Position numbers and translations under genes: made by a program. Shown here piece after piece: positions 1-8,945 of a DNA stretch of 64,000 bases. Location of the stretch: contig NZ_JAVDQG010000008.1 in NCBI RefSeq assembly GCF_031454155.1, forward strand, positions 62,001 to 126,000. Direction: 5' to 3'. Position 1 is the stretch's first letter, and each line of letters begins with the position of its first letter. Below the pieces are notes generated by a model that had not been told where the DNA came from, did no database searches, and was given only the letters and a program-made list of their open reading frames with translations. Source of the DNA: Desmospora profundinema. Its GTDB lineage: Bacteria > Bacillota > Bacilli > Thermoactinomycetales > DSM-45169.

Positions 1-129
1 CTAATCGTGAAAAGAACGATTAGAATCCACGATCTCCATCTCATGCCAATCATCTCCCTGATCCTGATGGGAGTAAGATTCCCTGAGGAAAAACCGCTGA
101 TACACGAGGGATAAATATTTCACTCTACG

Positions 130-165
130 AAAAGAGACCCCCTCATCGGATGAGGGGTCTCTTTT
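130..165. terminator. Intrinsic terminator of the DASS transporter gene
   Basis: An inverted repeat with arms AAAAGAGACCCC and GGGTCTCTTTT encloses a short loop and ends in T on both strands. It lies 8 bases past the stop codon of the minus-strand transporter gene, so it most likely ends that transcript and could work in both directions. Confidence 0.85.
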
Positions 166-172
166 GGATTGA

Positions 173-1813
173 TTACTTCAAATCGGCGGGGTGGACGGTC
201 ATGTCGATGCCCCATGCGATCGGGAGGAAGAAATAGACCGTGATGACGACCAATGCTAGCGCGAACAAGTTGATCCAGAAACCGGCTTTCGCCATTTCGG
301 TGATTTGCACCTTCCCGGTGGCGAACATAATGGCGTTGGGCGGCGTTCCCACGGGCAGCATGAACGCACAGTTGGCAGCCATGGCGGCCGGCACCATCAG
401 GGCATAGGGATGGATATTGATCGCCAGGGCCAGAGAGGCCAAAATCGGCAGAATCATGGTGGCGGTGGCGGTGTTGGAAGTGATCTCGGTGAGGAACAAC
501 ACCAACGCGGCGGCAGTGATCACGATCAGAAGGAAGTGGATGCCTTCCAATACCGTCAGCTGATTTCCGACCCATTCGGCCAAGCCCGACTGTCCGAATC
601 CTGCGGCGATGGCGAGGCCCCCGCCAAACAGAAGCAACACACCCCAGGGAACTTCCCGGGAGACTTCCCAGTCGAGCACCCGCTTTCCCTTTTGTGCGGC
701 AGGAATCAGGAAGAGGGCGACAGCGGCTGTGATGGCGATCATGGTGTCACTGATGCCGGGGATGAGGCCGTCCCAGAGAAAGGAGCGGGTAATCCACATA
801 AAGGCGGCGAAAAGGAAGACAGCCAGGACGGCTTTTTCTTCAGAACGGGTTTTGCCTAAGGCATCCTTTTCCCGTTGGATCAACTCTTTCCCGCCGGGGA
901 GCGCTTTCATTTCCGCCGGATAAATGATGCGGGAAAGGTACAACCAGGTGCAAATCAGAAGTACCAGACTTAAGGGGGTGGCAAACAGCATCCAGCCGGC
1001 AAAGGAAATTTGCACCCCGTACAACGAGGAGACCATGGCGGCCAGAATCACATTGGGCGGGGTTCCGATGAGCGTGGCCAGCCCTCCGATGGTTCCGGCG
1101 AAACCGGTGCCCAGGATCACCGACTTTTCAAAGTTCCCTTTCCGTTCGGGATAATCCGGTGACCGTTTTTTCAAGGTTTGTGACACTTGATAAATAATGG
1201 CGGTTCCAATCGGGATCATCATCATAACGGCGGCGGTGTTGGAGATCCACATGGACAAAAAGGCGGTGGCGCACATGATACCTAGTATGATCCGCTGGGT
1301 GCTTGTCCCGATCAGAGAGATGATGTTAAGGGCCATCCGCTTGTGAAGTCCCCATTTTTCCATCGCCAGGGCGATCATGAAACCGCCCAGAAACAAGAAG
1401 ACGATGGGGTCCCCGTAAGCGGATGTGACCACATCCCCCTCCAGGGCACCGGTAAGCGGCAACAGGATCAGCGGCAACAGGGAAGTGGCCGGAATGGGAA
1501 TCGCTTCTGTAATCCACCAGACCGCCACCCACAGGGTAGCGGCCAAAACCGCCTGTCCCTCCCAGCTTAAACCGTCGGGGGAGAATAGGAACAACGCCCA
1601 CAGGAACAAGACGGGTCCCAGAAACAAGCCCACCAGTTGGGACCGTTTGTAGCTGGGGGGTTGCGGATCCGTTGCGGCTTTTGCGTCTGTGGTGGACAAG
1701 GGTGTGGATTCCGCTTTCTTTTTCGGTAAAGCGAAACGCAGGATCCGTTTCGTTTGGGAATGAGATTGCCATAAAAGATTCCAGGCTGAGGCGACAAAGG
1801 ATCTAGCCATCAT
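173..1813 (-). CDS. DASS (SLC13) family sodium:anion symporter
   Basis: This 546-residue protein is a divalent anion:sodium symporter, importing dicarboxylates or sulfate with Na+ across the cytoplasmic membrane. After a hydrophilic N-terminus of about 55 residues it has many hydrophobic segments. The two SNT signatures of the family are visible (MWISNTAAVMMMIP and EITSNTATATMILP), one in each half of the internal repeat. The start ATG is doubled; an AAAGGTGG ribosome site lies just upstream. The hydrophilic N-terminal extension is longer than in many bacterial members. The gene stands alone and ends in a strong hairpin. The exact substrate cannot be read from sequence; dicarboxylate is the commoner choice. 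Confidence 0.88.
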   Translation of the reverse strand: MMARSFVASAWNLLWQSHSQTKRILRFALPKKKAESTPLSTTDAKAATDPQPPSYKRSQLVGLFLGPVLFLWALFLFSPDGLSWEGQAVLAATLWVAVWWITEAIPIPATSLLPLILLPLTGALEGDVVTSAYGDPIVFLFLGGFMIALAMEKWGLHKRMALNIISLIGTSTQRIILGIMCATAFLSMWISNTAAVMMMIPIGTAIIYQVSQTLKKRSPDYPERKGNFEKSVILGTGFAGTIGGLATLIGTPPNVILAAMVSSLYGVQISFAGWMLFATPLSLVLLICTWLYLSRIIYPAEMKALPGGKELIQREKDALGKTRSEEKAVLAVFLFAAFMWITRSFLWDGLIPGISDTMIAITAAVALFLIPAAQKGKRVLDWEVSREVPWGVLLLFGGGLAIAAGFGQSGLAEWVGNQLTVLEGIHFLLIVITAAALVLFLTEITSNTATATMILPILASLALAINIHPYALMVPAAMAANCAFMLPVGTPPNAIMFATGKVQITEMAKAGFWINLFALALVVITVYFFLPIAWGIDMTVHPADLK

Positions 1814-2220
1814 GACTCAACCACCTTTCCATTAGATAAAGCGCTTACAAAATGAAGGATAAGAACCCATGAAACCATGAACCTTTTTTCTTATCCTAAA
1901 TGGTTCCGAATGTTTAATGAAGATTGGTTAATTAAAATAAGACTTTTGAAACTAAAGTAAGTGGTCTGAAGGGATTCCGAATTATTCAGATACGTCCCAA
2001 AGGATGATGGTGAAAGACGCATAAAAAATGGCGGAAACCTTGGGTTTGACTGAAGTGTCGGTTATTCATTGGGAACCTTTTATTCAACAAAATAAAGGAT
2101 TTTCACCCCTTAAATTAGAAGTTTATATATAGGTATAATGGATTACTCAATCGATCCCATGCCCGTCAGCAGGGGTGACAGAGTGGACTATGGAGAAGCT
2201 TACGGGAAAGGAGAATGGAT
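1814..2220. other. Intergenic region with a candidate promoter
   Basis: No gene is visible in these roughly 400 AT-rich bases between the divergent transporter and DUF2019 genes. A good -10 box, TATAAT, lies at 2134-2139 and could serve the DUF2019 gene. The hexamer 17 bases upstream (TAAATT) is a poor -35. Confidence 0.4.
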
Positions 2221-2562
2221 GTGACTGCTTTGCGAAAGGTTCTGGAAGTATATGTCCATGCCTGCCGACAACAAGGAATCGCGTGGGAAGGGGGGAATTA
2301 TCAGGCTGCGTCTGAATGCCGCGGGATCAAGGGGATGCATCTTCAGAAGTTGAAGCGATCGGAAAAAGGGATTCGGGCGTTGGTGGCATTGATGGATCAT
2401 GAAGATGTGTATGTTCGGTTGAGCGCTTCAGTTCATTCCCTTCCTTATGATGAATCTCGGGCCGTTGAAACCCTGCGGGACATTCGCGAAACGGCTGGTA
2501 TTCCCGGCTTTCATGCGGAGATGGCGTTAAAGGAGTGGGAGAAGGGGAATTTGAAAGTGTGA
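2221..2562 (+). CDS. DUF2019 domain protein
   Basis: A soluble protein of about 113 residues. The C-terminal half (a VRLSASVHSL segment followed by a GFHAEMALKEW segment) matches my memory of DUF2019, a short helical HEAT-like domain found in orphan proteins and in some immunity-like contexts. I chose GTG at 2221 because AAAGGAG at 2207-2213 is 7 bases from it and only one base from the ATG at 2215. No toxin gene is visible nearby: upstream is a non-coding gap and downstream is an IS605-type element. Function is unknown; a remnant immunity gene is possible but unproven. Confidence 0.65.
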   Translation: MTALRKVLEVYVHACRQQGIAWEGGNYQAASECRGIKGMHLQKLKRSEKGIRALVALMDHEDVYVRLSASVHSLPYDESRAVETLRDIRETAGIPGFHAEMALKEWEKGNLKV

Positions 2563-2775
2563 TCAGGGATGGGATGACATTTTATATCTTTGCGAGTGAG
2601 GAAACCCCTAGCATTAGATATGGGGATGAAAGCGAGCGTCAGACAAGGGAGGGGTGTTTTTTATCCCTCTCGCAAGTTTGACCATCTTTTCGGTTCTAAC
2701 TTGACCTATCTAATATTTGTTTTAAAATTAACAATAGATGATAAATTTGAGAACCGTTCAAAGTAACCGAATATC

Positions 2776-3141
2776 GTATATGACTGCAACTATCATGTCG
2801 TTTTTTGTCCCAAATACCGACGGAAAGTATTCGTTTCGCCTGTAAGTGATCGACTGAAAGATCTGTTCATAGAAAAAGCAAGAGAGCTTGAAGCTACGAT
2901 TTCAAATATGAAGATCATGCCTGACCATGTGCATTTACTCATACAATGTGATCCCCAATTCGTATCCATAAGGTAGTCAAGCATCTCAAGGGATATACAT
3001 CGAGAGTGCTAAGAAATGAGTTTCCCCATTTAAAATCACGCATCCCCTCCTTATGGACAAACTCCTACTTTGTTGCGACGGTTGGAAACGGTAAACCTCG
3101 ATGTAATCAAGCAATACATTGAAAATCAGAAAGGGAGGTGA
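2776..3141 (+). pseudogene. tnpA: IS200/IS605 Y1 transposase TnpA, frameshifted remnant
   Basis: Translated fragments read YHVVFCPKYRRKVF, then MPDHVHLLIQCDP (the HUH motif HVH), then HLKGYTSRVLRNEFPHLK and SLWTNSYFVATVGN, then [13 protein letters not shown]. These follow TnpA order but need at least two frame changes, near 2955 and near 3090, and the N-terminus is missing or degraded. The catalytic tyrosine of this family sits in the C-terminal helix; a Tyr is present there (KQYIENQ). The last codons overlap the tnpB ribosome site. The gene cannot make a working single-strand transposase as it stands. Confidence 0.85.
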
Positions 3142-3145
3142 ACCG

Positions 3146-4276
3146 ATGCATCAAGCATTCAAATTCCGCATCTATCCGACGAAAGCACAAGCTACGCTGA
3201 TAAACAAGTCGATCGGGTGCAGCCGATTTGTGTTCAACCAGTTCCTCGCGAAGTGGAACGATACCTATGAAAGAACGGGAAAAGGTTTGACCTATGGGAG
3301 TTGTTCGGCTCAACTAACTCAGTTAAAAAAAGAACTCGATTGGCTACGAGAAGTCGATTCCACGTCGCTCCAGAATACGCTGAAACACCTCGCTGACTCC
3401 TTTTCTCGTTTCTTCAAAAAACAGAATGACCGCCCTCAATTTAAAAGTAAGCGCAATCGCGTGCAATCCTACACGAGCCAATGCAACCATCCGAAGAGAG
3501 GGAGGCCGACTATTGAAGTCAAAGGGAATCGAATGAAACTACCGAAACTCGGTTGGGTGAAGTTCGCCAAGTCCCGTGAAGTCAAAGGGCGCATTCTTTC
3601 CGCTACCATCCGCCGTCATCCCTCGGGTAAGTACTTTGTATCCGTGCTGTGTGAGATCAACCAGTGCTCCTATGTTCCAGTAGAGAAAGAAAAAGCGGTG
3701 GGTGTAGACTTGGGGTTGAAAGACTTCGCGATTTTGACCGATGGTACCAAGGTCAAACCACCTCGGGTTTTCCGGCAGGTTGAAAAGAAATTGGCAAAAG
3801 CCCAGCGGACTATGAGCCGACGAACCAAGGGCGGTTCCAATTGGAACAAAGCACGGATCCAGGTGGCTCGCCTTCATGAGAAGATCGTGAACGCGCGCCA
3901 TGACTTCCTACATAAGCTGTCCTCGAAGCTGATTCGTGAAAACCAAACGATCTGCATCGAAGACTTACAAGTGAAAAACATGGTGAAAAATCATAAGCTA
4001 GCCAAATCCATCACGGATGCATCCTGGTCGGAGTTTGTCGCCATGCTCACCTACAAAGCAACATGGCATGGAAGAACGATGGTAAAGGTGGGGAAGCAGT
4101 TCCCTTCCAGTCAGCTGTGTTCCTCCTGTGGTTACCGAAACAAGGATGTGAGGAATCTGAACCTTCGGGATTGGACATGCCCTGCCTGTCACCAGCATCA
4201 TGATCGAGATCTTAATGCGGCCTGCAATATCTTGCAAGAAGGACGACGATCCCTTGCGGTCGGGCAGACCGTTTAA
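3146..4276 (+). CDS. tnpB: TnpB, RNA-guided nuclease of an IS605-type element
   Basis: This 376-residue protein has the complete TnpB layout: an N-terminal helix-turn-helix and wedge region, a RuvC-like domain with Asp188 (GVDLG), Glu272 (CIEDL) and Asp355 (DRDLNAA), and a zinc finger C325-x2-C328 ... C345-x2-C348. TnpB proteins cut DNA next to a short TAM using an omegaRNA from the right end. All catalytic residues are present and there is no frameshift, in contrast to its tnpA. ATG at 3146 follows AGGGAGGTG at 3132-3140 by 5 bases; an earlier in-frame start at 3119 lies inside the tnpA remnant and has no such site. Confidence 0.92.
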   Translation: MHQAFKFRIYPTKAQATLINKSIGCSRFVFNQFLAKWNDTYERTGKGLTYGSCSAQLTQLKKELDWLREVDSTSLQNTLKHLADSFSRFFKKQNDRPQFKSKRNRVQSYTSQCNHPKRGRPTIEVKGNRMKLPKLGWVKFAKSREVKGRILSATIRRHPSGKYFVSVLCEINQCSYVPVEKEKAVGVDLGLKDFAILTDGTKVKPPRVFRQVEKKLAKAQRTMSRRTKGGSNWNKARIQVARLHEKIVNARHDFLHKLSSKLIRENQTICIEDLQVKNMVKNHKLAKSITDASWSEFVAMLTYKATWHGRTMVKVGKQFPSSQLCSSCGYRNKDVRNLNLRDWTCPACHQHHDRDLNAACNILQEGRRSLAVGQTV

Positions 4277-4345
4277 GCTTGGAAATGATCCTGTCAGTAG
4301 ACGGGAGCTCCCAAGAATCCCTTGCTTTTGCGTGGGGAGTGTCAA
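4200..4345 (+). ncRNA. Candidate omegaRNA of the first tnpB element
   Basis: The end of tnpB and the following 70 bases should form the omegaRNA scaffold, as in other IS605/IS1341 elements. The terminal part has a hairpin around CCCTTGCTTTTGCGTGGGG followed by AGTGTCAA ending at 4345, the usual scaffold end. The guide would then be the flanking bases from 4346 (ATGCGATAAAATGATG). The 5' end of the RNA is a guess. Confidence 0.5.
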
Positions 4346-4485
4346 ATGCGATAAAATGATGGCGGTTCCGTGACAACGGACGGATGTCTTCAATCTGTGG
4401 AATTGCCCTCTATTTTCAACTTGTAAAAGACTAAAGAAGTCCGTTGACGGACAATCGATTGCTGGAATGGGAGGGGAAATGAAAC

Positions 4486-5988
4486 ATGGCAAACCTGCAG
4501 GAAAAGCATCAGGAGGAGGCACTGGTTGAAGCAGCGGGCAGCCGACGTGTCCAGCGTCTTGAATTTCGCTTGGGTGCTTTCGGTGCCGCGGTGCCCATGT
4601 TGTTTTTTGTGGTGTGGGCGGTAACAACCAGTGTGTTGAAACTCAGCTCCGAGCTGGGCTTGGTGATCGGTGCCCTCATGGGGTTGGCCGTCGGGTTGCT
4701 TTTGTGCAAAAGCAAGTGGTCTGACTATGCGCAGGGCATTTTTGACGGAATGGCCCAACCGGTGGGTGTGATCGCCATTGTGGCCTGGTTTTGGGCGGGA
4801 ATGTTCGCCCAGGTTCTGCGCTCCGGCGGTTTGGTGGAAGGATTGGTCTGGCTGGGGGATGTTTCCGGTGTGACCGGCTCCCTGTTTGTGGCGTTAACCT
4901 TTCTGTTGGCGGCTGTCTTCTCTACCGCCGTAGGAACCGGTTACGGTACGACAGTGGCGTTCTGTACCTTGATGTATCCGGCGGGTGTGGCTGTGGGTGC
5001 GGACCCGGTCATGCTGTTTGCGGCCATCTTAAGTGGTGCGGCATTCGGGGATAACCTGGCACCGGTTTCCGACACCACCATCGTGTCCGCTACCACCCAG
5101 AACGCGGATGTACCGGGTGTGGTTCGTTCCCGTTTTAAATATAGCATTGTGGCGGCTGTACCGGCGGTGATCCTGTTTGCCATCTTTGGCGGCGGAGGCG
5201 AAGGAGTCAACGATCCCGCTGCACTGGCGGTGATGCAGGAGGCTGCCAACCCTGCGGGATTGGTTCTGTTAATCCCGTTTGTGTTGGTGATTGTGTTGGC
5301 ATTATCGGGGCAGCACCTGATCACGTCCCTGACTTGGGGAATTCTCAGCTCCATCCCTGTCATTGTGTTGGCCAACCTGGGAAGCATCAGTGATCTGATC
5401 CGGTTTAACCCGAATTCCGATCATGTGGTGGAAGGGGCCTTGATCGACGGGGTTGCCGGTTATATGAACATGGCGATCCTGATCCTGCTGATTGTGGCGG
5501 CGTCGCACCTGTTGCGACTGGGCGGCACCATGGAAGTGATCGTCCGGGGATTAACCAAGTGGATTCAGGGGATTACCCGCCGGGCGGAACTGGCCATCTG
5601 GGGAATCGTCTCCCTGATGAACAGTGCTATCACGATCAACACCGCTGCGGAGATCGCGGCTGCCCCCTTTGTACGGGAGATCGGGGAGAAGCAAAAAATT
5701 CACCCTTATCGGCGTGCCAACTTCCTTGACGCCATCAGTTCGGCGCTGGGTTATATCTTCCCCTGGAGCGCGGCGTTGATCCTGGGTTGGTCGACGATTG
5801 GCGCCATGCAAGGGGAATACGCATGGTTACCGGTGGTAAGCCCCACCTCGGCGTTCCCCTTTGTTTTCCACGGCTGGTTCCTGGTTCTGGTCATGCTGAT
5901 TGCGGCGTTAACAGGATGGGGACTGCGGTATGAAGGCAAAGACGGGGAAGAATTGAAAGAACAGCCTAAAGAAGAACGGGAATCCTGA
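4486..5988 (+). CDS. NhaC-family Na+/H+ antiporter
   Basis: A 500-residue membrane protein of the NhaC superfamily, exchanging cytoplasmic Na+ (or an amine or carboxylate pair in relatives) for another ion. It has about 11-12 hydrophobic segments. Family-typical stretches include STAVGTGYGTTVAFCTLMYP and the loop SGAAFGDNLAPVSDTTIVSA, the latter repeated in weaker form later (INTAAEIAAAPFVREIG). GGGAGGGG precedes the ATG at 4486. The tail is highly charged. It stands alone between an IS605 element and a short repeat, so substrate cannot be deduced from neighbours; a malate/lactate type exchanger is an alternative. Confidence 0.85.
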   Translation: MANLQEKHQEEALVEAAGSRRVQRLEFRLGAFGAAVPMLFFVVWAVTTSVLKLSSELGLVIGALMGLAVGLLLCKSKWSDYAQGIFDGMAQPVGVIAIVAWFWAGMFAQVLRSGGLVEGLVWLGDVSGVTGSLFVALTFLLAAVFSTAVGTGYGTTVAFCTLMYPAGVAVGADPVMLFAAILSGAAFGDNLAPVSDTTIVSATTQNADVPGVVRSRFKYSIVAAVPAVILFAIFGGGGEGVNDPAALAVMQEAANPAGLVLLIPFVLVIVLALSGQHLITSLTWGILSSIPVIVLANLGSISDLIRFNPNSDHVVEGALIDGVAGYMNMAILILLIVAASHLLRLGGTMEVIVRGLTKWIQGITRRAELAIWGIVSLMNSAITINTAAEIAAAPFVREIGEKQKIHPYRRANFLDAISSALGYIFPWSAALILGWSTIGAMQGEYAWLPVVSPTSAFPFVFHGWFLVLVMLIAALTGWGLRYEGKDGEELKEQPKEERES

Positions 5989-6002
5989 CGGTTTTTTCTC
6001 TC

Positions 6003-6070
6003 TAGGGCCTGTCTGGTCATTCAATCTTCCGTGAGTAGAGGGTCGGTATGGATTGTTCAGACACGCCCTA
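6003..6070. repeat. 68-base MITE-like element
   Basis: Terminal inverted repeats TAGGGCCTGTCTG (6003-6015) and CAGACACGCCCTA (6058-6070) match at 12 of 13 positions, with no coding capacity between them. The left half resembles 48171-48216 (GGCCTGTCTGG, then TCATT, then GAGGGT-TGGTATG). It looks like a miniature transposable element with an unknown parent. Confidence 0.5.
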
Positions 6071-6076
6071 ACAGGC

Positions 6077-6111
6077 CGCTTCCATAAGAGGCGGCTTGTT
6101 TCCGTTATAAT
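6077..6111 (+). promoter_or_regulatory. Short hairpin followed by a -10 box
   Basis: GCCGC and GCGGC arms (6077-6097) followed by TTGTTT may end the antiporter transcript. TATAAT at 6106-6111 then forms a good -10 for the hypothetical gene starting at 6132; no convincing -35 is present because the hairpin occupies that place. Confidence 0.4.
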
Positions 6112-6131
6112 GATAGAGGGAGGGTGGATAG

Positions 6132-6503
6132 GTGAAAGTGAAAACGATGGTGGAAACGATGGACTTTCGACACAGCATCTTGGAACGAGTGGAACGGGAT
6201 TCCACAGGGGAACGGGTTGTACTGGGCATTTACCTGTGCCACTGGATGCAGCCGGACTATGAAGAGGGGCCCGAAATGGTTCGTGGAACGTTAGTCATTT
6301 CCGGTGTCCGCAAAAGCTTTGTCGATCCCGCTCCGGAATCGCTGCCGATCCAGGATGAAACCATCCAGGGCGTGCGGATTCTCCACCTGGATGGGGATGA
6401 ATGTACCGTGGAGTGGATATTAGAAAGAGAAGGAATGGGAGGCGTTAGTCTCAGGCGGATCCGGTTGGCGGCCCGGGAAGCCGAGTGGCGGACCGGATCA
6501 TGA
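6132..6503 (+). CDS. Hypothetical protein, 123 residues
   Basis: I do not recognise this family. The protein is soluble, acidic, with many short beta-type segments and no membrane segment or signal peptide. A GTG start at 6132 follows GAGGGAGGG by about 7 bases, TATAAT lies 20 bases upstream, and a strong terminator follows at 6583, so it looks like an intact single-gene transcription unit and not a random frame. Nothing in the neighbours (antiporter upstream, htpG downstream) tells its role. Confidence 0.6.
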   Translation: MKVKTMVETMDFRHSILERVERDSTGERVVLGIYLCHWMQPDYEEGPEMVRGTLVISGVRKSFVDPAPESLPIQDETIQGVRILHLDGDECTVEWILEREGMGGVSLRRIRLAAREAEWRTGS

Positions 6504-6582
6504 AAGGGAGAGAAAACTCACCTCAACCGTCTAATCCTGAATCGGGATTTTCGGGAATCCCTTCTTTATGTATAAAAAGTAG

Positions 6583-6611
6583 CCGCCGGCTTTGTTGGGG
6601 CCGGCGGTTTT
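6583..6611 (+). terminator. Intrinsic terminator
   Basis: CCGCCGGC (6583-6590) pairs perfectly with GCCGGCGG (6600-6607), followed by TTTT. It closes the transcript of the 123-residue hypothetical protein and insulates htpG. Confidence 0.85.
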
Positions 6612-6666
6612 ATGATGCTCCACTTGTCAATGGGCGCCTGTTTATGCGGGCATCCTTCGGAATATA

Positions 6667-6694
6667 TTGACATAGGGAATGAAATGAGTAACAT
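6667..6694 (+). promoter_or_regulatory. SigA-type promoter of htpG
   Basis: TTGACA at 6667-6672 is a perfect -35. TAACAT at 6689-6694 follows after 16 bases as the -10. The predicted start near 6701 falls on the edge of the CIRCE operator. Confidence 0.7.
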
Positions 6695-6698
6695 AGGA

Positions 6699-6737
6699 AA
6701 TGGATTAGCACTCGAACCAAGCGAGTGCTAATCCATT
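6699..6737. promoter_or_regulatory. CIRCE operator (HrcA binding site) upstream of htpG
   Basis: TTAGCACTC (6705-6713), nine bases, then GAGTGCTAA (6723-6731) is an exact match to the CIRCE consensus. The palindrome extends by six more bases on each side (6699-6737). It sits at the expected transcription start, 40 bases before the gene, where HrcA would block transcription at normal temperature. Confidence 0.95.
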
Positions 6738-6779
6738 GAAGCTTGTACAATCAACTTTTTACTTTAAAAAGGAGAAGTG

Positions 6780-8660
6780 ATGATGGAGAAGAAGGAATTT
6801 AAGGCAGAATCAAAGCGTCTCCTTGAAATGATGGTCCATTCAATTTACTCGCAAAAGGAGATTTTTTTACGTGAATTGATTTCCAATGCGAGTGACGCCA
6901 TGGATAAGATGTATTACAAAGCGTTGACCGATGACACCATCGACTTTGATCAAGAGAGGTTTTACATTAAAATCTCGGCCGATAAAGACAAGCGCACCTT
7001 GACGATTACCGACACCGGGATCGGCATGACCAAGGATGAGCTGGAAAAAAACCTGGGCACGATTGCCGAAAGTGGATCCCTCGCCTTTAAAAGAGAACAT
7101 GAGATCCAAGACGGCCATGATATGATTGGCCAGTTTGGTGTCGGTTTCTACTCCGCCTTTATGGTCGCCCAAAAGGTGACGGTGCTGTCGAAAGCATTTG
7201 GAAGTGACGAGGCGTATCAGTGGCAATCGGACGGGGTGGACGGCTATACCATCCAGCCGGCTGAAAAAACGGAAACCGGTACGATGGTAACGATTCAACT
7301 AAAAGAGAATAACGATGATGAAAACTACGATGCGTTCCTGGAAGAACATCGCTTGAAGAGCATCATTAAGAAGTATTCCGACTTTATCCGTTATCCGATT
7401 AAAATGGATGTCACCGTCTGGAAGAAGAAAGAAGACAGCAGCGAAGATATGGAATCGCACGTGGAAGAGCAGACGGTTAACAGCATGGTGCCCATTTGGC
7501 GGAAAAACAAGAACGAACTGACCGATGAAGACTATTTAAACTTTTACTCAGAAAAACGCTATGGATTCGACAAGCCGCTGACCCATGTTCATATTAAAGT
7601 GGACGGGACGATCCGCTACCATGCCATTTTGTTTATCCCCGAAACCCTTCCGTTTAACTACTATACCAAGGAATTTGAAAAAGGGCTGGAGCTGTATTCC
7701 AACGGTGTCCTGATTATGGACAAATGCCCGGATCTGCTGCCGGATACCTTCAGCTTCGTTAAAGGGATGGTCGATTCCGAAGACTTGTCTCTCAACATTT
7801 CCAGAGAGATTCTTCAACAGGACCGTCAGCTGAAAATGATCGCCAAAAACATCAAAAGCAAAATCAAAAGCGAATTGAAGTCACTACTCAAAAATGAACG
7901 AGAAAAATATGAGACCTTTTATCAATCCTTTGGCCGCCAGTTGAAATACGGCGTATACAGCAATTTCGGCAGCAACAAGGAAGACTTGCAGGATTTATTG
8001 CTGTTCTACTCTTCCAAGGAGAAAAAGCTTGTCACTTTGGAAGAATACGTTTCGAGAATGCCGGAAGATCAGAAAGTGATATACTATGCCACCGGCGATT
8101 CCTATGCACGGATTGAAAAACTGCCGCAAACGGAACTGGTGGCCGATCAAGGGTATGAAATCCTCTACTTCACCGAAGATATCGATGAATTTGCCATCAA
8201 GATGATGCGAAGCTACAACGACAAAGCGTTTCAATCCGTCTCCAGCGGGGACCTCGATCTGAATCCGGAGGATGAAAAGAAAGAAGAAGTAACGGAAGAC
8301 CATCAAGCGCTGGTTACCGAAATGAAAACCATCTTGGGTGATAAAGTGAAAGATGTCCGCATTTCCAAACGGTTGAAGTCCCATCCGATCTGCTTGACGA
8401 CGGAAGGGGAAGTCAGCATTGAAATGGAGAAGGTTCTGCAATCGATGCCGGACCAAAACCAGCATATCCAAGCGGACAAAGTGTTGGAGATCAACCGCAA
8501 TCACGATGTTTTCCAGTCGTTAAAACAAGCCCATGAAAGCGACAAGGATCGATTGGCGCTTTACACCAACCTGCTGTATAACCAGGCGCGTCTGATTGAA
8601 GGTCTGCCCCTGGAAGATCCCGTCGCCTTTACGAACGACATGTGCAAAATCATGGATTGA
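6780..8660 (+). CDS. htpG: Molecular chaperone HtpG (Hsp90)
   Basis: A full-length cytosolic Hsp90 (626 residues). The N-terminal GHKL ATPase domain shows the E/N region [14 protein letters not shown], the ADP-binding DTGIGMT and the lid [11 protein letters not shown]. The middle domain and the short bacterial C-terminal dimerisation domain follow. It is an ATP-driven chaperone for stressed proteins. AAGGAG at 6769-6774 fits ATG at 6780 or 6783 better than the GTG at 6777. A promoter and a perfect CIRCE operator lie directly upstream, so control by the heat-shock repressor HrcA is expected. A terminator follows at 8736. Confidence 0.97.
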   Translation: MMEKKEFKAESKRLLEMMVHSIYSQKEIFLRELISNASDAMDKMYYKALTDDTIDFDQERFYIKISADKDKRTLTITDTGIGMTKDELEKNLGTIAESGSLAFKREHEIQDGHDMIGQFGVGFYSAFMVAQKVTVLSKAFGSDEAYQWQSDGVDGYTIQPAEKTETGTMVTIQLKENNDDENYDAFLEEHRLKSIIKKYSDFIRYPIKMDVTVWKKKEDSSEDMESHVEEQTVNSMVPIWRKNKNELTDEDYLNFYSEKRYGFDKPLTHVHIKVDGTIRYHAILFIPETLPFNYYTKEFEKGLELYSNGVLIMDKCPDLLPDTFSFVKGMVDSEDLSLNISREILQQDRQLKMIAKNIKSKIKSELKSLLKNEREKYETFYQSFGRQLKYGVYSNFGSNKEDLQDLLLFYSSKEKKLVTLEEYVSRMPEDQKVIYYATGDSYARIEKLPQTELVADQGYEILYFTEDIDEFAIKMMRSYNDKAFQSVSSGDLDLNPEDEKKEEVTEDHQALVTEMKTILGDKVKDVRISKRLKSHPICLTTEGEVSIEMEKVLQSMPDQNQHIQADKVLEINRNHDVFQSLKQAHESDKDRLALYTNLLYNQARLIEGLPLEDPVAFTNDMCKIMD

Positions 8661-8735
8661 TGGGATTTAAGGTTAAATCGAGTGGTATGATAGATGCGAA
8701 CCATTGATTTCAATATATAGTTATGTAATGAATAA

Positions 8736-8772
8736 CCCCAGGGAGTGATTGATCCTTGGGGCTATCTTTTTT
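8736..8772 (+). terminator. Intrinsic terminator of htpG
   Basis: CCCCAGGGA and TCCTTGGGG form a nine-pair stem (one G-U) with an 8-base loop, followed by a T-rich run at 8766-8772. Confidence 0.8.
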
Positions 8773-8794
8773 CAATAATAGGGGGGAGATGATC

Positions 8795-8893
8795 ATGAAA
8801 GGGATTGTATTATCGGAATTAATGGAGGATCGTTGCTTCGGTGCAAGGATGACAGCTTTATCGATAACCCTAGGACTGTTTGGTTATCATTAA
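8795..8893 (+). CDS. Possible 32-residue peptide or gene remnant
   Basis: A short frame with ATG at 8795 and a good ribosome site (GGGGGGAG). The start, MKGIVLSEL..., resembles the first residues of heme-NO-binding (HNOB) proteins, but the frame stops after 32 codons and no further HNOB sequence follows. It may be the stub of a deleted gene or noise. Confidence 0.2.
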   Translation: MKGIVLSELMEDRCFGARMTALSITLGLFGYH

Positions 8894-8945
8894 TTTGTTA
8901 ACAGGGTTGACGAGGGCGGATTTTATCAACGGGGAGTTGAACCGA

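Larger units (their letters stand above)
2623..4345 (+). mobile_element. IS200/IS605-family element, tnpA decayed and tnpB intact
   Basis: The left end begins near the motif GGGATGAAAGCGAGCG (2623-2638), followed by an imperfect palindrome at 2638-2682 (GTCAGACAAGGGAGG with CCCTCTCGCAAGTTTGAC). Inside are a broken Y1 transposase and an intact tnpB. The right end is a hairpin closing at GTGTCAA (4339-4345). The same left-end motif and palindrome recur at 23972-24050 and in decayed form at 16461-16509. The outer boundaries are inferred, since no target duplication exists in this family. Confidence 0.7.

Noticed and set aside
1-129. Possible gene fragment at the left edge
   Set aside because: Only a small hairpin (TAATCGT...ACGATTA, about 2-22) is seen; no frame extends in from the edge with recognisable sequence.
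305-859. Plus-strand open frame opposite the DASS gene
   Set aside because: It is antisense to a clear transporter, has low-complexity Gly/His-rich sequence and no ribosome site.
4390-4758. Minus-strand frame over the nhaC start
   Set aside because: Shadow of the antiporter gene; no family features.
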